Source of the DNA: Ferrovaceae bacterium
Lineage (GTDB): Bacteria > Pseudomonadota > Gammaproteobacteria > Burkholderiales > Ferrovaceae
DNA length: 64,000 nt
Assembly (NCBI GenBank): GCA_027449685.1
Contig: DAIDLC010000002.1
Span: forward strand, 62,001 to 126,000
Reading direction: 5' to 3'
A program made the translations under genes and the position numbers. Within the stretch, counting starts at the first letter, position 1, and the number at the start of each line of letters is the position of its first letter. Under the pieces are notes generated by a model that searched no databases, was not told where the DNA came from, and saw only the letters and a list, made by a program, of their open reading frames with translations. Positions 17,799 to 31,107 of the stretch are shown here, one piece after another.

Positions 17799-19859
17799 AT
17801 GAACCCGTTACTCGATTTTTCTGGTCTACCCCAGTTTTCACGCATCCAGCCCGAGGACATTACGCCAGCCATCGATCAGTTGTTAGCCGAAAACCAAGCC
17901 ATTTTGGCTCAAGTGTCCCTACAAGCGTCTGATCCCACCTGGGAAAATTTTGTCCAACCCCTGGAAGATGGGAACGAGCGCTTGTCTCGTGCCTGGGGGC
18001 AAGTAGCGCATCTCAACAGTGTCGTCAACACCCCCGAACTACGTGCCGCCTATAACAGCAATCTGCCCCGTATCACCAACTATTGGGCTGGCCTGGCACA
18101 GAACGAAACGCTCTATCAGGGTTACAAAAATCTGTATCACTCACCCGCTTACACGCTGTTATCCACAGCCCGTCAACGCATCGTTGAAAATGAATTGCGG
18201 GATTTTCGTCTGGGTGGTGCCGAATTGCCCGCTGAACAAAAGCAACGATTCCTGCAAATTCAGGAAGATCTTGCGGCCGCGGGTGCACGCTTCGAGCAAA
18301 ATTTGTTGGATACCACCAATGCCTTCTCGTATCTGGTGCAAGATGAAAGCCAATTGCTCGGCCTTCCGGAAGAAGTCATCGCTGCTGCTCGACAACTTGC
18401 CGAAACCACAGGAGACGCTGGATGGAAGCTGACGTTGCATGCTCCCTGCTATATCCCGGTCTTGCAATACGCCGAGAACAGAGAACTGCGTCGAGTCATG
18501 TACCAGCATTATGCTACGCGTGCTTCGGAGCAAGGCAACCCGGAATGGGATAACACGCCCCTGATCAAGCAGATCCTGAATCTGCGCGCCGAAGAAGCAG
18601 ATCTGCTGGGATTCAACAATTTTTCCGAATTATCTCTCGAATCCAAAATGGCTGAATCACCCCAGGCTGTTTTGAGGTTTTTACGAGATCTGGCAGCGCA
18701 AGCCAAACCCTTTGCCTTGCGTGACTGGGAGGAACTGCAAACCTACGCACGGGAACACTTGAATTGGGGTCCGTTGGAACCCTGGGATGTGACCTGGGCT
18801 TCCGAAAAACTCAGAATTGCGCGATACGCCTTCTCGGATCTGGAAGTAAAGCATTATTTTCCCGAGCCACGGGTTCTGGAGGGATTATTTCGTCTGATTC
18901 AGCAGCTTTACGGTTTGCAGGTCACCCCCATGGAGGCTCCCGTATGGCATCCCGATGTACGTTTTTTCGCCTTGCGCAACGCCACTGGGGAAATCATCGG
19001 ACAATTCTATCTGGATTTATACGCGCGTCAGGGTAAACGCGGTGGCGCCTGGATGGACGATGCCATTACACGACGACGTCAGGTATCCGGTATCCAAACC
19101 CCAGTCGCTTATCTAACCTGTAACTTTTCGCACCCCCTGGGAGACCAGCCCGCCACTTTCACCCATGACGAAGTGATCACTTTATTTCATGAATGTGGAC
19201 ATGGATTGCATCACTTGCTCACGCAGATGGAGGACCTTTCCGTTTCCGGCATCAACGGCGTCGAATGGGACGCCGTTGAGTTGCCCAGCCAGTTCATGGA
19301 AAATTATTGCTGGGAGTGGTCGGTCCTGTCGCAGATGAGCGCCCATGTAGAAACAGGAGAACCTCTGCCACGATCCCTGTTCGAACGCTTGTTGGCTTCC
19401 CGACATTTTCAAAGCGGAATGCAAACCGTGCGTCAAATCGAGTTTGCCCTTTTTGACATGCAACTCCACATGGAACCACCCGCCGCAACCGATCCTTTGG
19501 CCTTGCTCCAACAAATCCGCGCAGAAGTGGCGGTCATTCACCCGCCGCATTGGCAGCGATTTCCCAATGGTTTTTCCCACATTTTTGCCGGTGGCTATGC
19601 GGCTGGCTATTACAGCTACAAGTGGGCTGAGGTGCTTTCTGCCGACGCCTATGCCCTGTTTGAAGAATGCGGAATTCTCGACCCCCAGACGGGCGAACGT
19701 TTTCGCCATGAAATTTTGGCGCGGGGAGGCAGTCGACCAGCACTGGAATCCTTCGTGGCTTTTCGCGGACGCAAACCCAGCCTGGAGGCCTTGTTGCGTC
19801 ATCATGGCATGACTTCCGCGCCCGTCAGTGCATCTCCAGCGTCTCTCCTGCCCGAATGA
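17799..19859 (+). CDS. prlC: Oligopeptidase A (M3 family zinc metallopeptidase)
   Basis: A 686-residue cytosolic peptidase, close to the 680 residues of E. coli PrlC. The zinc motif is HECGH at residues 464-468, where many relatives have HEFGH. The third ligand region, NGVEWDAVELPSQFMENYCWE, follows, and the C-terminal GYAAGYYSYKWAE substrate loop is present. It degrades oligopeptides and cleaved signal peptides. The ATG at 17799 is chosen because AGGA lies eight bases upstream. Its last 35 bases overlap the convergent TonB-like gene. Confidence 0.95.
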   Translation: MNPLLDFSGLPQFSRIQPEDITPAIDQLLAENQAILAQVSLQASDPTWENFVQPLEDGNERLSRAWGQVAHLNSVVNTPELRAAYNSNLPRITNYWAGLAQNETLYQGYKNLYHSPAYTLLSTARQRIVENELRDFRLGGAELPAEQKQRFLQIQEDLAAAGARFEQNLLDTTNAFSYLVQDESQLLGLPEEVIAAARQLAETTGDAGWKLTLHAPCYIPVLQYAENRELRRVMYQHYATRASEQGNPEWDNTPLIKQILNLRAEEADLLGFNNFSELSLESKMAESPQAVLRFLRDLAAQAKPFALRDWEELQTYAREHLNWGPLEPWDVTWASEKLRIARYAFSDLEVKHYFPEPRVLEGLFRLIQQLYGLQVTPMEAPVWHPDVRFFALRNATGEIIGQFYLDLYARQGKRGGAWMDDAITRRRQVSGIQTPVAYLTCNFSHPLGDQPATFTHDEVITLFHECGHGLHHLLTQMEDLSVSGINGVEWDAVELPSQFMENYCWEWSVLSQMSAHVETGEPLPRSLFERLLASRHFQSGMQTVRQIEFALFDMQLHMEPPAATDPLALLQQIRAEVAVIHPPHWQRFPNGFSHIFAGGYAAGYYSYKWAEVLSADAYALFEECGILDPQTGERFRHEILARGGSRPALESFVAFRGRKPSLEALLRHHGMTSAPVSASPASLLPE

Positions 19860-20652
19860 AGTGAAACGTTCGCGTCAGGGTGACAAGGTCTGCGCGCTCC
19901 CGCATAGCTTTGGTGAAGGGCTGAAACGGGGAGGCCATCTGCACGATGTGCTGTGCTGCCGCATCCAAGGCCTCGATTCCAGAGCTTTGGCGCATTTCTA
20001 GTCCGGCGATCGACCCGTCTGGATAGAGGATGACGGTCAAGCGTACATCGCCCTGCAGTTCGTGCCCATGGTCTGGGGCGGGATAATTCAACGCTCCCAC
20101 TTGTTCCACTTTCTGACGCCAGGCTTCAGCGTAGGGACCAAAAATCAGGTCGTGCGTCTGCGCGGAAAGCGCCTGCACCCGCTTCCCGGCAAACGGATCT
20201 ACTACCTGAGCCCGTGCCATCAGAAGACTGCGTCCCAGTATGTCCTGCTCCTGCTCATGCGCCTGATTCTGATTCTCGTCCTGCGTCAAAGCTTGGGCTC
20301 CTGACGGCTGCATTTCCTTATCGGGCAGAGTAGAACCGTCGCGGTACAATGCTTGCGGACCCGGTTGTAAAGTTGGTGTGTGGGCCCCATGAGGGGGTTC
20401 AGGCATTACGTACGGTTGAGGGGAATGCACTGCAGAAGATGGCCCCTGGTTGCCACCCGGATGTTCGACAGAAGCGCGAAAGGGCTCTGCCATGGCCGAC
20501 TCTCGGTCAAGATTCACCTCGAGTTCTGGGAGAAATTGACGACTCACCGAAGAAGCCTGCGGCCACAACCGTGAAAGCCCCGATAGAAGAAAACCATGGA
20601 GCAACGCGGATAGCAACAAGGCACCGTACCAACGCCGAGCCGATGAGATCAT
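19825..20652 (-). CDS. TonB-family protein with C-terminal energy-transducer domain
   Basis: A 275-residue protein. A membrane anchor lies near residues 10-27 (YGALLLSALLHGFLLSGL), followed by a long Pro/Gln/Glu-rich periplasmic spacer. The TonB C-terminal domain at about 190-270 contains GDVRLTVILYPDGSIAGLEMRQSSG and ALDAAAQHIVQMASPF. I recognise the TonB/TolA class but cannot assign a receptor; no exbB-exbD accompanies it. The ATG at 20652 overlaps the upstream RNase II-family gene as ATGA, which decides the start. The second TonB at 63.1 kb is the one linked to exbBD. Confidence 0.8.
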   Translation of the reverse strand: MISSARRWYGALLLSALLHGFLLSGLSRLWPQASSVSRQFLPELEVNLDRESAMAEPFRASVEHPGGNQGPSSAVHSPQPYVMPEPPHGAHTPTLQPGPQALYRDGSTLPDKEMQPSGAQALTQDENQNQAHEQEQDILGRSLLMARAQVVDPFAGKRVQALSAQTHDLIFGPYAEAWRQKVEQVGALNYPAPDHGHELQGDVRLTVILYPDGSIAGLEMRQSSGIEALDAAAQHIVQMASPFQPFTKAMRERADLVTLTRTFHFIRAGETLEMH

Positions 20653-22481
20653 TTGAGATGACAGGGTACGCTCAAATCCCACAAATTGGGATGTCCTAAA
20701 GAAACGCTGACCTGAGATCCTGACGGCAAGGCCGTTGCCCCCATGACCTTGAGCACCAAAGGCAGACCGTCAAGACGTCCCACACCTTCGCGCATCAGGG
20801 TTGCGGTGGTTTCCTGCAGGGCTTCCTGCTCGATCCAGCGCAAGCACCAGTAGCGTTCCATTTGGCGCTGAAATTCATTGTAGGCATCATAAGCCAATTC
20901 GAAATGCCGCGCGATATCCAGCAAGTGAGTCTCCTCAGCAAAAACCGGTGGGGCCCGCCGAGTCAACTGGATGAGCTGCCATTGGTTGATCAAATCCACA
21001 TACCGCCGCAGCGGCGAAGTGGACCAGGCATATTGAGCCACACCCAGACCCTGATGCGCTCCAGGGCGAACGCTCATGCTGGTTTTGCCATTGATTTGAG
21101 TTCGAAACAAGGCCGGCCATTGCGCCTGCGCCAAACAGTATCCCCAATAGGTATTGGCCTCGATCATCATTTCTGCCACCAGGGTGTCCAGCGGTGAACC
21201 TCGTGGGCGCGGGGTGATCTGGACACGATCAGCCTCGATATGAAAAGTGAAATCCTGATACTGGGGTGCAGGGCGCTCCCCAACCCCGCGCTGCAAAGCC
21301 ATTTTCTGCGCTAGTTGCCATAGCACCTGCAGGACATGGGCATACGGTTGAGAGACCAGGTAGGGTTCTGCCATGGGCTCAAACCAGGATTCCACTTCGT
21401 GTATCCGCAAATTTTGCTGCACCTGTACGCGTTGCAGGCAAGTTTCGCGGTGCACGATGGCATAGTCTGACTTGCGTACCGTCAATAACAGCGACAAGGC
21501 AGGAACCATCGTTCCTTGCTGCAAAGTGAAGGTCTCGATCACATGATCGGGCAACATGGGAATCTTGTGCCCCGGCATGTAGACGGTGGAGAGCCGAGTC
21601 TGTAATCCTTCATCCAGAGGGGATCCTGGGCTTATGCCTAAAGCGGGTGCGGCAATGTGAATACCCACTAACCAATGCTCCGAATCGGCTTCCGACAGGC
21701 TAAAAGCATCATCGATTTCTGTGGTGGAGGCATCATCGATACTAAACACCGGGTCGGCAGCCAGTGGCAGCAGAGCACTCTGATCCAGAAGCGGAAAATG
21801 GGTCTGTTCCGGCCAAGGTCCAAAGTATTCATATTGAAACCGACCCTCATGCCAGTCACGAGGGCCCCGCAATACGCCGCAAAATTCCAGTACTTGTGCC
21901 GGAGCACAGTGCAACATTGTGGCTGCAGCATCCAAGGTCTTGAAGGCCAGTGAATTCTTGTCCGGAGCATAGATCAAGCCGGGCAATGTGGTGCGCATCC
22001 AGTCGGGGAATCTACCCTGACGCAGGGCAACGAGTGCCTCTTCCTTCTGGGTTTCCTGTTGCCGCTTGCGTTCCAGACCGATCAACGCCGCCTTCAGATT
22101 GGCTTCACTGGCCGGACGAAAGCGCCCTTTGCCCTTGCGGTAAAAATACAAAGGCGCCTCATGAAGACATAACAGAATAGCGGCCTGGTCCACGGGGCCT
22201 GCCTTTGCCCCCATATAGGTTTGCGCCAGGCTCTCGAAGTCCACTTCCGCGTCGGGCGCGCAGGTCGTCCAGAGCAATTCCACATCGATCTCCCGAGATA
22301 GCGCCTGCGCCTGCTGCATGAATGCGGTGGGAGCGGGTGCAACAAAGCGGATCAAAACGGCAGCGCTCTTGATTTTGCTGCGTTTACCTTGGGCGTTTTC
22401 CACCTGAAGCGTGGACTCGCTCGCGCTCAAAATCGATCCCGTCTTTACATCTCCGCCTTCTTCATACAACACGTACATCAA
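20649..22481 (-). CDS. RNase II/RNB-domain exoribonuclease
   Basis: A 610-residue RNB-family protein. The catalytic domain has DPVFSIDDASTTEIDDAFSL, with the clustered aspartates that bind magnesium, and later RTQINGKTSMSVRPGAHQGLG and STSPLRRYVDLINQWQL. The N-terminal region (MMYVLYEEGGDVKTGSIL) is not the cold-shock domain pair of E. coli RNase II, so it is a divergent RNB protein rather than a certain rnb orthologue. It is coupled by ATGA overlaps to mpl upstream and the TonB-like gene downstream. Confidence 0.88.
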   Translation of the reverse strand: MMYVLYEEGGDVKTGSILSASESTLQVENAQGKRSKIKSAAVLIRFVAPAPTAFMQQAQALSREIDVELLWTTCAPDAEVDFESLAQTYMGAKAGPVDQAAILLCLHEAPLYFYRKGKGRFRPASEANLKAALIGLERKRQQETQKEEALVALRQGRFPDWMRTTLPGLIYAPDKNSLAFKTLDAAATMLHCAPAQVLEFCGVLRGPRDWHEGRFQYEYFGPWPEQTHFPLLDQSALLPLAADPVFSIDDASTTEIDDAFSLSEADSEHWLVGIHIAAPALGISPGSPLDEGLQTRLSTVYMPGHKIPMLPDHVIETFTLQQGTMVPALSLLLTVRKSDYAIVHRETCLQRVQVQQNLRIHEVESWFEPMAEPYLVSQPYAHVLQVLWQLAQKMALQRGVGERPAPQYQDFTFHIEADRVQITPRPRGSPLDTLVAEMMIEANTYWGYCLAQAQWPALFRTQINGKTSMSVRPGAHQGLGVAQYAWSTSPLRRYVDLINQWQLIQLTRRAPPVFAEETHLLDIARHFELAYDAYNEFQRQMERYWCLRWIEQEALQETTATLMREGVGRLDGLPLVLKVMGATALPSGSQVSVSLGHPNLWDLSVPCHLK

Positions 22482-23875
22482 GCATTCTCCAAGGCCAGTT
22501 GCGCCAACAACCGGGCGTGCAGGCCTCCAAAGCCCCCATTACTCATCACCAATACCTGATCACCCCTCTTCGCCCGCACAGCGATGGCTTTGATCAGATC
22601 ATCCATGCGATTGAAAGTAAGCGCTCGCTCACCAAGACTGCTTAGCGCTTTATCCACATCCCATCCCAATTGAGCCGAGTAACAAAACACGAGGTCTGCC
22701 TGTTCCAGGCTGGGCGCCAGCGCTGCAGCCCATACCCCTTGTTTCATGGTATTGGAACGCGGTTCGATGACGGCCAGAATCCGCTGTTCCGGTGTAAGCG
22801 TTTGCTTGAGGCCTGCCACAGTGGTCTGAATGGCGGTGGGGTGGTGTGCAAAGTCATCCAGGACAGTCACACCGCGTACCGTCCCCAAAATTTCCATGCG
22901 GCGGCGCACGCCTCTAAAAGAAGCCAGACTGTGGAGCGCCACAACCGGATCCATGCCCGTAAACCGGGTGGCCATCAAGGCTGCCAAGGCATTGAGACGA
23001 TTATGCTCACCCAGGAGCGCCCAGGCGGGCACAGTGGCCAGCACCTGTCCTGCACAGCTAAGCGCCAGGCCATTGTTTGGTAATCCTTGCAGTTGCCACG
23101 GCCCGGAGGCTCCGAAATAGTCCACCGGGGTCCAGCAACCCCACTGTAGCGTCGTGGCGAGACGCTCATCCTGCCCATTCACCACCAACAACCCCTGTGC
23201 AGGTAGCATGCGAATCAGATGATGAAATTGAACCTGAATGGCCTGCACATCAGGGAAAATGTCGGCATGGTCGTATTCCAGATTATTGAGTATCGCCAGC
23301 CGTGGTCGATAATGAACAAACTTGGAGCGCTTATCAAAAAAAGCCGTGTCGTATTCGTCAGCCTCGATCACAAACCATGGCATATCCTGCAAATTCTGCC
23401 TGAGGGGTTTCCAATCCTTTGGCAAGCGCGCGGAGCAGCTGAAATTGGTCGGAACCCCGCCAATCAGAAAACCGGGTGCAAATCCCCCTTGCTCCAACAT
23501 CCAGGCAACCAGTGAGGCGGTGGTGGTCTTTCCGTGCGTTCCCGCCACTGCCAAAACACGGCAATGACCAAGAATGTTTTCGGCCAGCCACTGAGGGCCG
23601 GAGACGTAGGGCAGCGCCCGGTCCAGAATGGCCTCCATCAGGACATTCCCCCGCGAAACCACATTTCCAATCACAAACAAGTCTGGTTGCAGCGCCAGTT
23701 GATCCGCACCATACCCCTCGATCAGCTGGATTCCCTGTTGTTCCAGCTGCGTGCTCATGGGAGGATAAACTTGGGCGTCACAGCCGGTCACGCGATGACC
23801 CGCTGCCTGGGCCAACACCGCAACTCCACCCATGAAGGTGCCACAGATTCCAAGAATGTGAATATGCATGCGCAA
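22478..23875 (-). CDS. mpl: UDP-MurNAc:L-Ala-gamma-D-Glu-meso-DAP ligase
   Basis: A 465-residue Mur-ligase-fold enzyme that attaches recycled murein tripeptide to UDP-MurNAc. The family start HIHILGICGTFMGGVAVLAQ, the ATP loop VAGTHGKTTTASLVAW and the central EADEYDTAFFDKRSKF are diagnostic of Mpl rather than MurC. It is the first gene of a three-gene mpl-RNB-tonB-like string joined by four-base overlaps. Confidence 0.95.
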   Translation of the reverse strand: MRMHIHILGICGTFMGGVAVLAQAAGHRVTGCDAQVYPPMSTQLEQQGIQLIEGYGADQLALQPDLFVIGNVVSRGNVLMEAILDRALPYVSGPQWLAENILGHCRVLAVAGTHGKTTTASLVAWMLEQGGFAPGFLIGGVPTNFSCSARLPKDWKPLRQNLQDMPWFVIEADEYDTAFFDKRSKFVHYRPRLAILNNLEYDHADIFPDVQAIQVQFHHLIRMLPAQGLLVVNGQDERLATTLQWGCWTPVDYFGASGPWQLQGLPNNGLALSCAGQVLATVPAWALLGEHNRLNALAALMATRFTGMDPVVALHSLASFRGVRRRMEILGTVRGVTVLDDFAHHPTAIQTTVAGLKQTLTPEQRILAVIEPRSNTMKQGVWAAALAPSLEQADLVFCYSAQLGWDVDKALSSLGERALTFNRMDDLIKAIAVRAKRGDQVLVMSNGGFGGLHARLLAQLALENA

Positions 23876-23905
23876 ACCGTATCAGAAAAACAGGCGTAAA
23901 ACGGA

Positions 23906-27610
<3,705 letters not shown>

Positions 27611-27645
27611 AGCCTCGTATCCTACCACGAGGAAGCAGCGAGCAT

Positions 27646-27671
27646 AAAAAAGGGGCGCTCCCAGGCGCCCC
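27646..27671 (-). terminator. Intrinsic terminator after amtB
   Basis: Read on the minus strand, GGGGCGCC and GGCGCTCC-type arms at 27652-27671 form a GC-rich stem around a short CTGGGA-type loop, followed by six T residues (the A-run at 27646-27651). It ends the porin-glnK-amtB operon just before metH. Confidence 0.9.
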
Positions 27672-27695
27672 AAACCCTTGACGGAGAGAACCCGG

Positions 27696-29138
27696 TTATT
27701 CGACGCGTTCTCCATGCAGGGCCAGATCGAGGCCCTCGCGCTCTTCTTCTTCAGTCACCCGCAAGCCGATCACCAGATCGATGACCTTGAGGATGATGAA
27801 GGACATGACGAAGCCGTACACCAGCGTAACCCCCACGCCCAGCGCCTGAGTGGCCAGACTGCCATCCACACCACTGATTTCCCGGACATTGAAGACCCCG
27901 GTCAGCAAAGCACCGATGATCCCACCCACGCAATGCACCCCAAAGGCATCCAAGGAATCGTCATAACCCAGCAGGTGTTTCAAACTGGTGGCCGCCCAGA
28001 AGCAAACAACCCCCGCTGCCAGACCGATGGCAATGGCACCACCCGCACCCACAAAACCAGAAGCCGGGGTAATGGCTACTAATCCTGCCACCGCACCTGA
28101 GGCAATCCCCAACACACTGGGCTTTCCTTTGGCAATCCATTCGGCAAACATCCAGGCTAAAGCCGCCACCGCTGTTGCAATTTGAGTGACGGTCATGGCC
28201 ATCCCGGCACGGCCGTCAGCCGCCACTGCCGAACCCGCATTGAAACCAAACCAACCCACCCACAACATGGAAGCACCCACCAGTGTCAGTACCAGATTAT
28301 GCGGAGCCATGGCCTCCTTGCCGTAGCCTACACGCTTGCCCATGACCAGCGCAGCAGCCAACCCGGCAATCCCGGCATTGATGTGGACCACTGTTCCACC
28401 CGCAAAATCCAGCACACCCTTGCCGGCCAACCAGCCGCCCGGCTCCCACACCCAGTGAGCAATGGGAGAATAGACCACCAGGGACCAAATACCCATGAAT
28501 AACAGCATGGCGGAAAACTTCATTCTTTCTGCAAAGGCACCGGCGATCAGTGCGGGCGTGATGATGGCAAACGTCATCTGGAACATCATGTACACCGACT
28601 CCGGAATATTGGTGGCGGCATGATGCACCATGACTTTTTTGGCTTCGTTTTGGTAGAGCATTCCCTTGAGCATGAAACGACTCAGATTGCCCAGCCACTC
28701 GGACCCTGGCATGAAAGCCAGGCTATAACCAGCCACGGTCCACAGCACGGTCACTAGAGAACAGATGGCAAAGCTCTGCATGAGCGTAGCCAGCACATTC
28801 TTTTTGCGTACCATGCCACCGTAAAACAGAGCCAGTCCAGGAATGGTCATGAGCAACACCAAGGCCGTGGAGGTCAACATCCAGGCCGTGGCACCGGAGT
28901 CGATCTTGTCGAATCCCACCAGAAACGGTGCCGTTGGAGCGGGCGGGGCAGCAGCTGCATCTGCAGGCGCAGCAGCAGGCGCCGCAGCCGGCGCCGCAGC
29001 GGCTGCAGCCGGTGCTGCGGCCGCAGGTGCTGTGGCCGCAGGCGCCGCGGCATTATCATCAGCCAGCGCCAAACCCGAACCCCAGGTCAAGACTGTCACC
29101 AGCAGCAATACTTTCATCGAACGCAAAATGGATTTCAT
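27696..29138 (-). CDS. amtB: Ammonium transporter
   Basis: A 480-residue Amt channel. A signal peptide (cleavage near ALADD) is followed by an unusual spacer of about 45 residues, almost all Ala and Pro, before the 11-helix core begins at [24 protein letters not shown]. The pore twin-His residues are in [13 protein letters not shown] and [10 protein letters not shown]. The C-terminal tail [17 protein letters not shown] is the PII-binding region. The ATG at 29138 has a strong GGGGG-type ribosome site seven bases upstream; the open frame continues through glnK but is not coding. It lies 10 bases after glnK. Confidence 0.95.
   Translation of the reverse strand: MKSILRSMKVLLLVTVLTWGSGLALADDNAAAPAATAPAAAAPAAAAAAPAAAPAAAPADAAAAPPAPTAPFLVGFDKIDSGATAWMLTSTALVLLMTIPGLALFYGGMVRKKNVLATLMQSFAICSLVTVLWTVAGYSLAFMPGSEWLGNLSRFMLKGMLYQNEAKKVMVHHAATNIPESVYMMFQMTFAIITPALIAGAFAERMKFSAMLLFMGIWSLVVYSPIAHWVWEPGGWLAGKGVLDFAGGTVVHINAGIAGLAAALVMGKRVGYGKEAMAPHNLVLTLVGASMLWVGWFGFNAGSAVAADGRAGMAMTVTQIATAVAALAWMFAEWIAKGKPSVLGIASGAVAGLVAITPASGFVGAGGAIAIGLAAGVVCFWAATSLKHLLGYDDSLDAFGVHCVGGIIGALLTGVFNVREISGVDGSLATQALGVGVTLVYGFVMSFIILKVIDLVIGLRVTEEEEREGLDLALHGERVE
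28921..29050 (-). repeat. GCx-rich low-complexity stretch coding the AmtB Ala/Pro linker
   Basis: This stretch of GCC, GCA, GCT, GCG and CCx codons encodes a chain of A and AAP blocks after the AmtB signal peptide. Simple-sequence DNA of this type can change length in frame. Confidence 0.65.
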
Positions 29139-29148
29139 GACGCCCCCT

Positions 29149-29517
<369 letters not shown>

Positions 29518-30750
29518 TCAAAACTTGTAAATAGCCTGTACACCCAACGTGGTCATGGACGTGGCCGTCATGGTGGCAGGCGTCATGGCTGTATCGGAGG
29601 TATAGAACAACGGCTTGTTGGCCGTGTCTTCACGCAACTCGCCCCGCAATTCGACGTTCTTCATGGGGGCATATCCCACGGTCAGCGTCATTTCCTTGAC
29701 CGTATTACCCGCCGCTGTGGGGGCTGTTCCCAAAGCCGCGCCCGAATCATCCTTGAGCGCTTCAGCCCGCAAAGACAGCCGGTATTGTTCGTTGATCTGA
29801 TAGTTCAGATACCCGGCCAAACCCTTGTACTTTTCCGTGGTTCCAAGATAACCGGCATATTCCTGGGACACATAGTCTCCGTTCAGGATCAAGGTCAAGG
29901 CATCCGTCAGATTGCTGGTAAACACCAGATCCACCAGGGAGCGAGTGCCCGTCATCGGTGCCACGGTACTGACGGGAAACGAGGCGGGCGCGGTTCCAAA
30001 ATAGCCACTCAGGGCCAAGGAAGTATCCTTGGTAAAGGCACTCGTCACTCCCAACTCCACGGTTTTGGAAGGAGTCATGGCACTGACTTGGTCCCAACCG
30101 TTGTTAACCCCCAGCATCACATTGGTAGAATCGGACAGGGCATCAGTCGCCCGCACACCGGTATGCGTGAAGGGGATTTTCCCAAACAGGATGGAACGGG
30201 TGATGTTGGTGTCGGCCGAACTGTCGATGACCTCAGCCCCGGCCAAGGTGGCGAATTTTCCGCCAATGAGCGTCCAGGACCCGGTGGCGTACTGCGCAAA
30301 GGCCTGCGTAATGTCAAAGTTTCCGCCCGAACCTGGGGTCGTCCCGTTCCCAGACGCACAAGCGCCATAGGAGCAGAATATCCCCGCATCACTTCCGGCG
30401 GTCAGGTTGATCAGGCCGCCAAAGCCTTCTTTGGGCGTTTTGGAAATCGTGATGCCTGCCTGATGCAGGCCGAAGGAGCTTTTGCTGGTATCGAAAACCT
30501 GCACACTCGAATTAGGTGTCTGATTATGCCCAATGTAACTGGCATCCAGATATCCCTTGACATCGATGCCGGAGTTACCCAACACATCACCCAGAGTGGT
30601 GCCTTTGGGCTTTGCATCCACGGGGGCGGCGGTAGCCGGGGCCGCACTGGCATCCGCCATGGTTGTGGCCTGGTCTGCATGCGCCGTCATGACGCCCATC
30701 ACAACCAATGCAGCCATAGCGCTGAGGGTACTGCGACGGAAAGGCTTCAT
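29518..30750 (-). CDS. Putative beta-barrel porin (OmpL/BBP2-like)
   Basis: A 410-residue outer-membrane barrel. It has a signal peptide ending near AHA, a short Ala/Pro-rich linker, then the BBP2-like segment GYLDASYIGHN...VFDTSKSSFGLHQAGITISK, alternating amphipathic strands and a terminal aromatic residue (IYKF). It is the first gene of an operon with glnK and amtB, behind a sigma-54-type promoter. Context therefore suggests outer-membrane passage of a nitrogen compound, but the substrate is not shown by the sequence. GGGAG lies eight bases before the ATG. Confidence 0.82.
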   Translation of the reverse strand: MKPFRRSTLSAMAALVVMGVMTAHADQATTMADASAAPATAAPVDAKPKGTTLGDVLGNSGIDVKGYLDASYIGHNQTPNSSVQVFDTSKSSFGLHQAGITISKTPKEGFGGLINLTAGSDAGIFCSYGACASGNGTTPGSGGNFDITQAFAQYATGSWTLIGGKFATLAGAEVIDSSADTNITRSILFGKIPFTHTGVRATDALSDSTNVMLGVNNGWDQVSAMTPSKTVELGVTSAFTKDTSLALSGYFGTAPASFPVSTVAPMTGTRSLVDLVFTSNLTDALTLILNGDYVSQEYAGYLGTTEKYKGLAGYLNYQINEQYRLSLRAEALKDDSGAALGTAPTAAGNTVKEMTLTVGYAPMKNVELRGELREDTANKPLFYTSDTAMTPATMTATSMTTLGVQAIYKF

Positions 30751-30828
30751 TCTTTGATCTCCCTAAGTTGAAAATATTTCGAAACAATGGCCGGAACGTT
30801 TTAAAACAAAACCCGCTCAGGCTTCCAT

Positions 30829-30845
30829 AAGCATGAGTCATGCCA
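30829..30845 (-). promoter_or_regulatory. Sigma-54-type promoter of the porin-glnK-amtB operon
   Basis: On the minus strand TGGCAT-N5-ATGCTT has GG at 30844-30843 and GC at 30832-30831 with exact -24/-12 spacing. The predicted start is near 30819, giving a leader of about 69 bases. Confidence 0.72.
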
Positions 30846-30919
30846 CCCAAAGGAAACGCCCCGAAATGCTGCGTTGCAAAGGTAATAATCCGTAACAATC
30901 GATGGATCCACGCCTTGCG

Positions 30920-30936
30920 CGCACTAGTTTGGTGCG
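30920..30936 (-). promoter_or_regulatory. NtrC-type enhancer site
   Basis: The half-sites GCAC (30921-30924) and GTGC (30932-30935) are separated by seven bases, within CGCACT-N4-TGGTGCG. This fits the NtrC consensus TGCACC-N4-TGGTGCA with near-perfect symmetry. It is centred about 109 bases upstream of the predicted start, close to where the glnAp2 enhancer sites of enteric bacteria lie. Confidence 0.65.
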
Positions 30937-30961
30937 AACATGGCGTGTGTTTGGGCGGAGT

Positions 30962-30973
30962 TGGTGCGCACCA
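30962..30973. promoter_or_regulatory. Perfect palindrome TGGTGCGCACCA
   Basis: A 12-bp palindrome made of the same TGGTGC and GCACCA half-sites as an NtrC site, but abutted back to back. It is centred about 148 bases upstream of the predicted porin start. It may be a second, unusual NtrC contact or a site for another dimeric regulator. The remainder of the 357-base gap 30751-31107 must also hold the ubiK promoter, which I cannot pick out. Confidence 0.4.
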
Positions 30974-31107
30974 GGATCGCGTTTCCGAATCTCTTGCTCT
31001 GGGATTTCGGAAGCGACATAGAACGAGATTTTCAGATTCCCTTTGACGACAAGGCCCGGGCCAGTCAGAATTTATCCAATCATCCGTAACGCAACCCCAA
31101 GGACGCC

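Noticed and set aside
27611-27645. Possible cobalamin riboswitch before metH
   Set aside because: Only about 35 bases separate the amtB terminator from the metH start, too few for a cobalamin aptamer.
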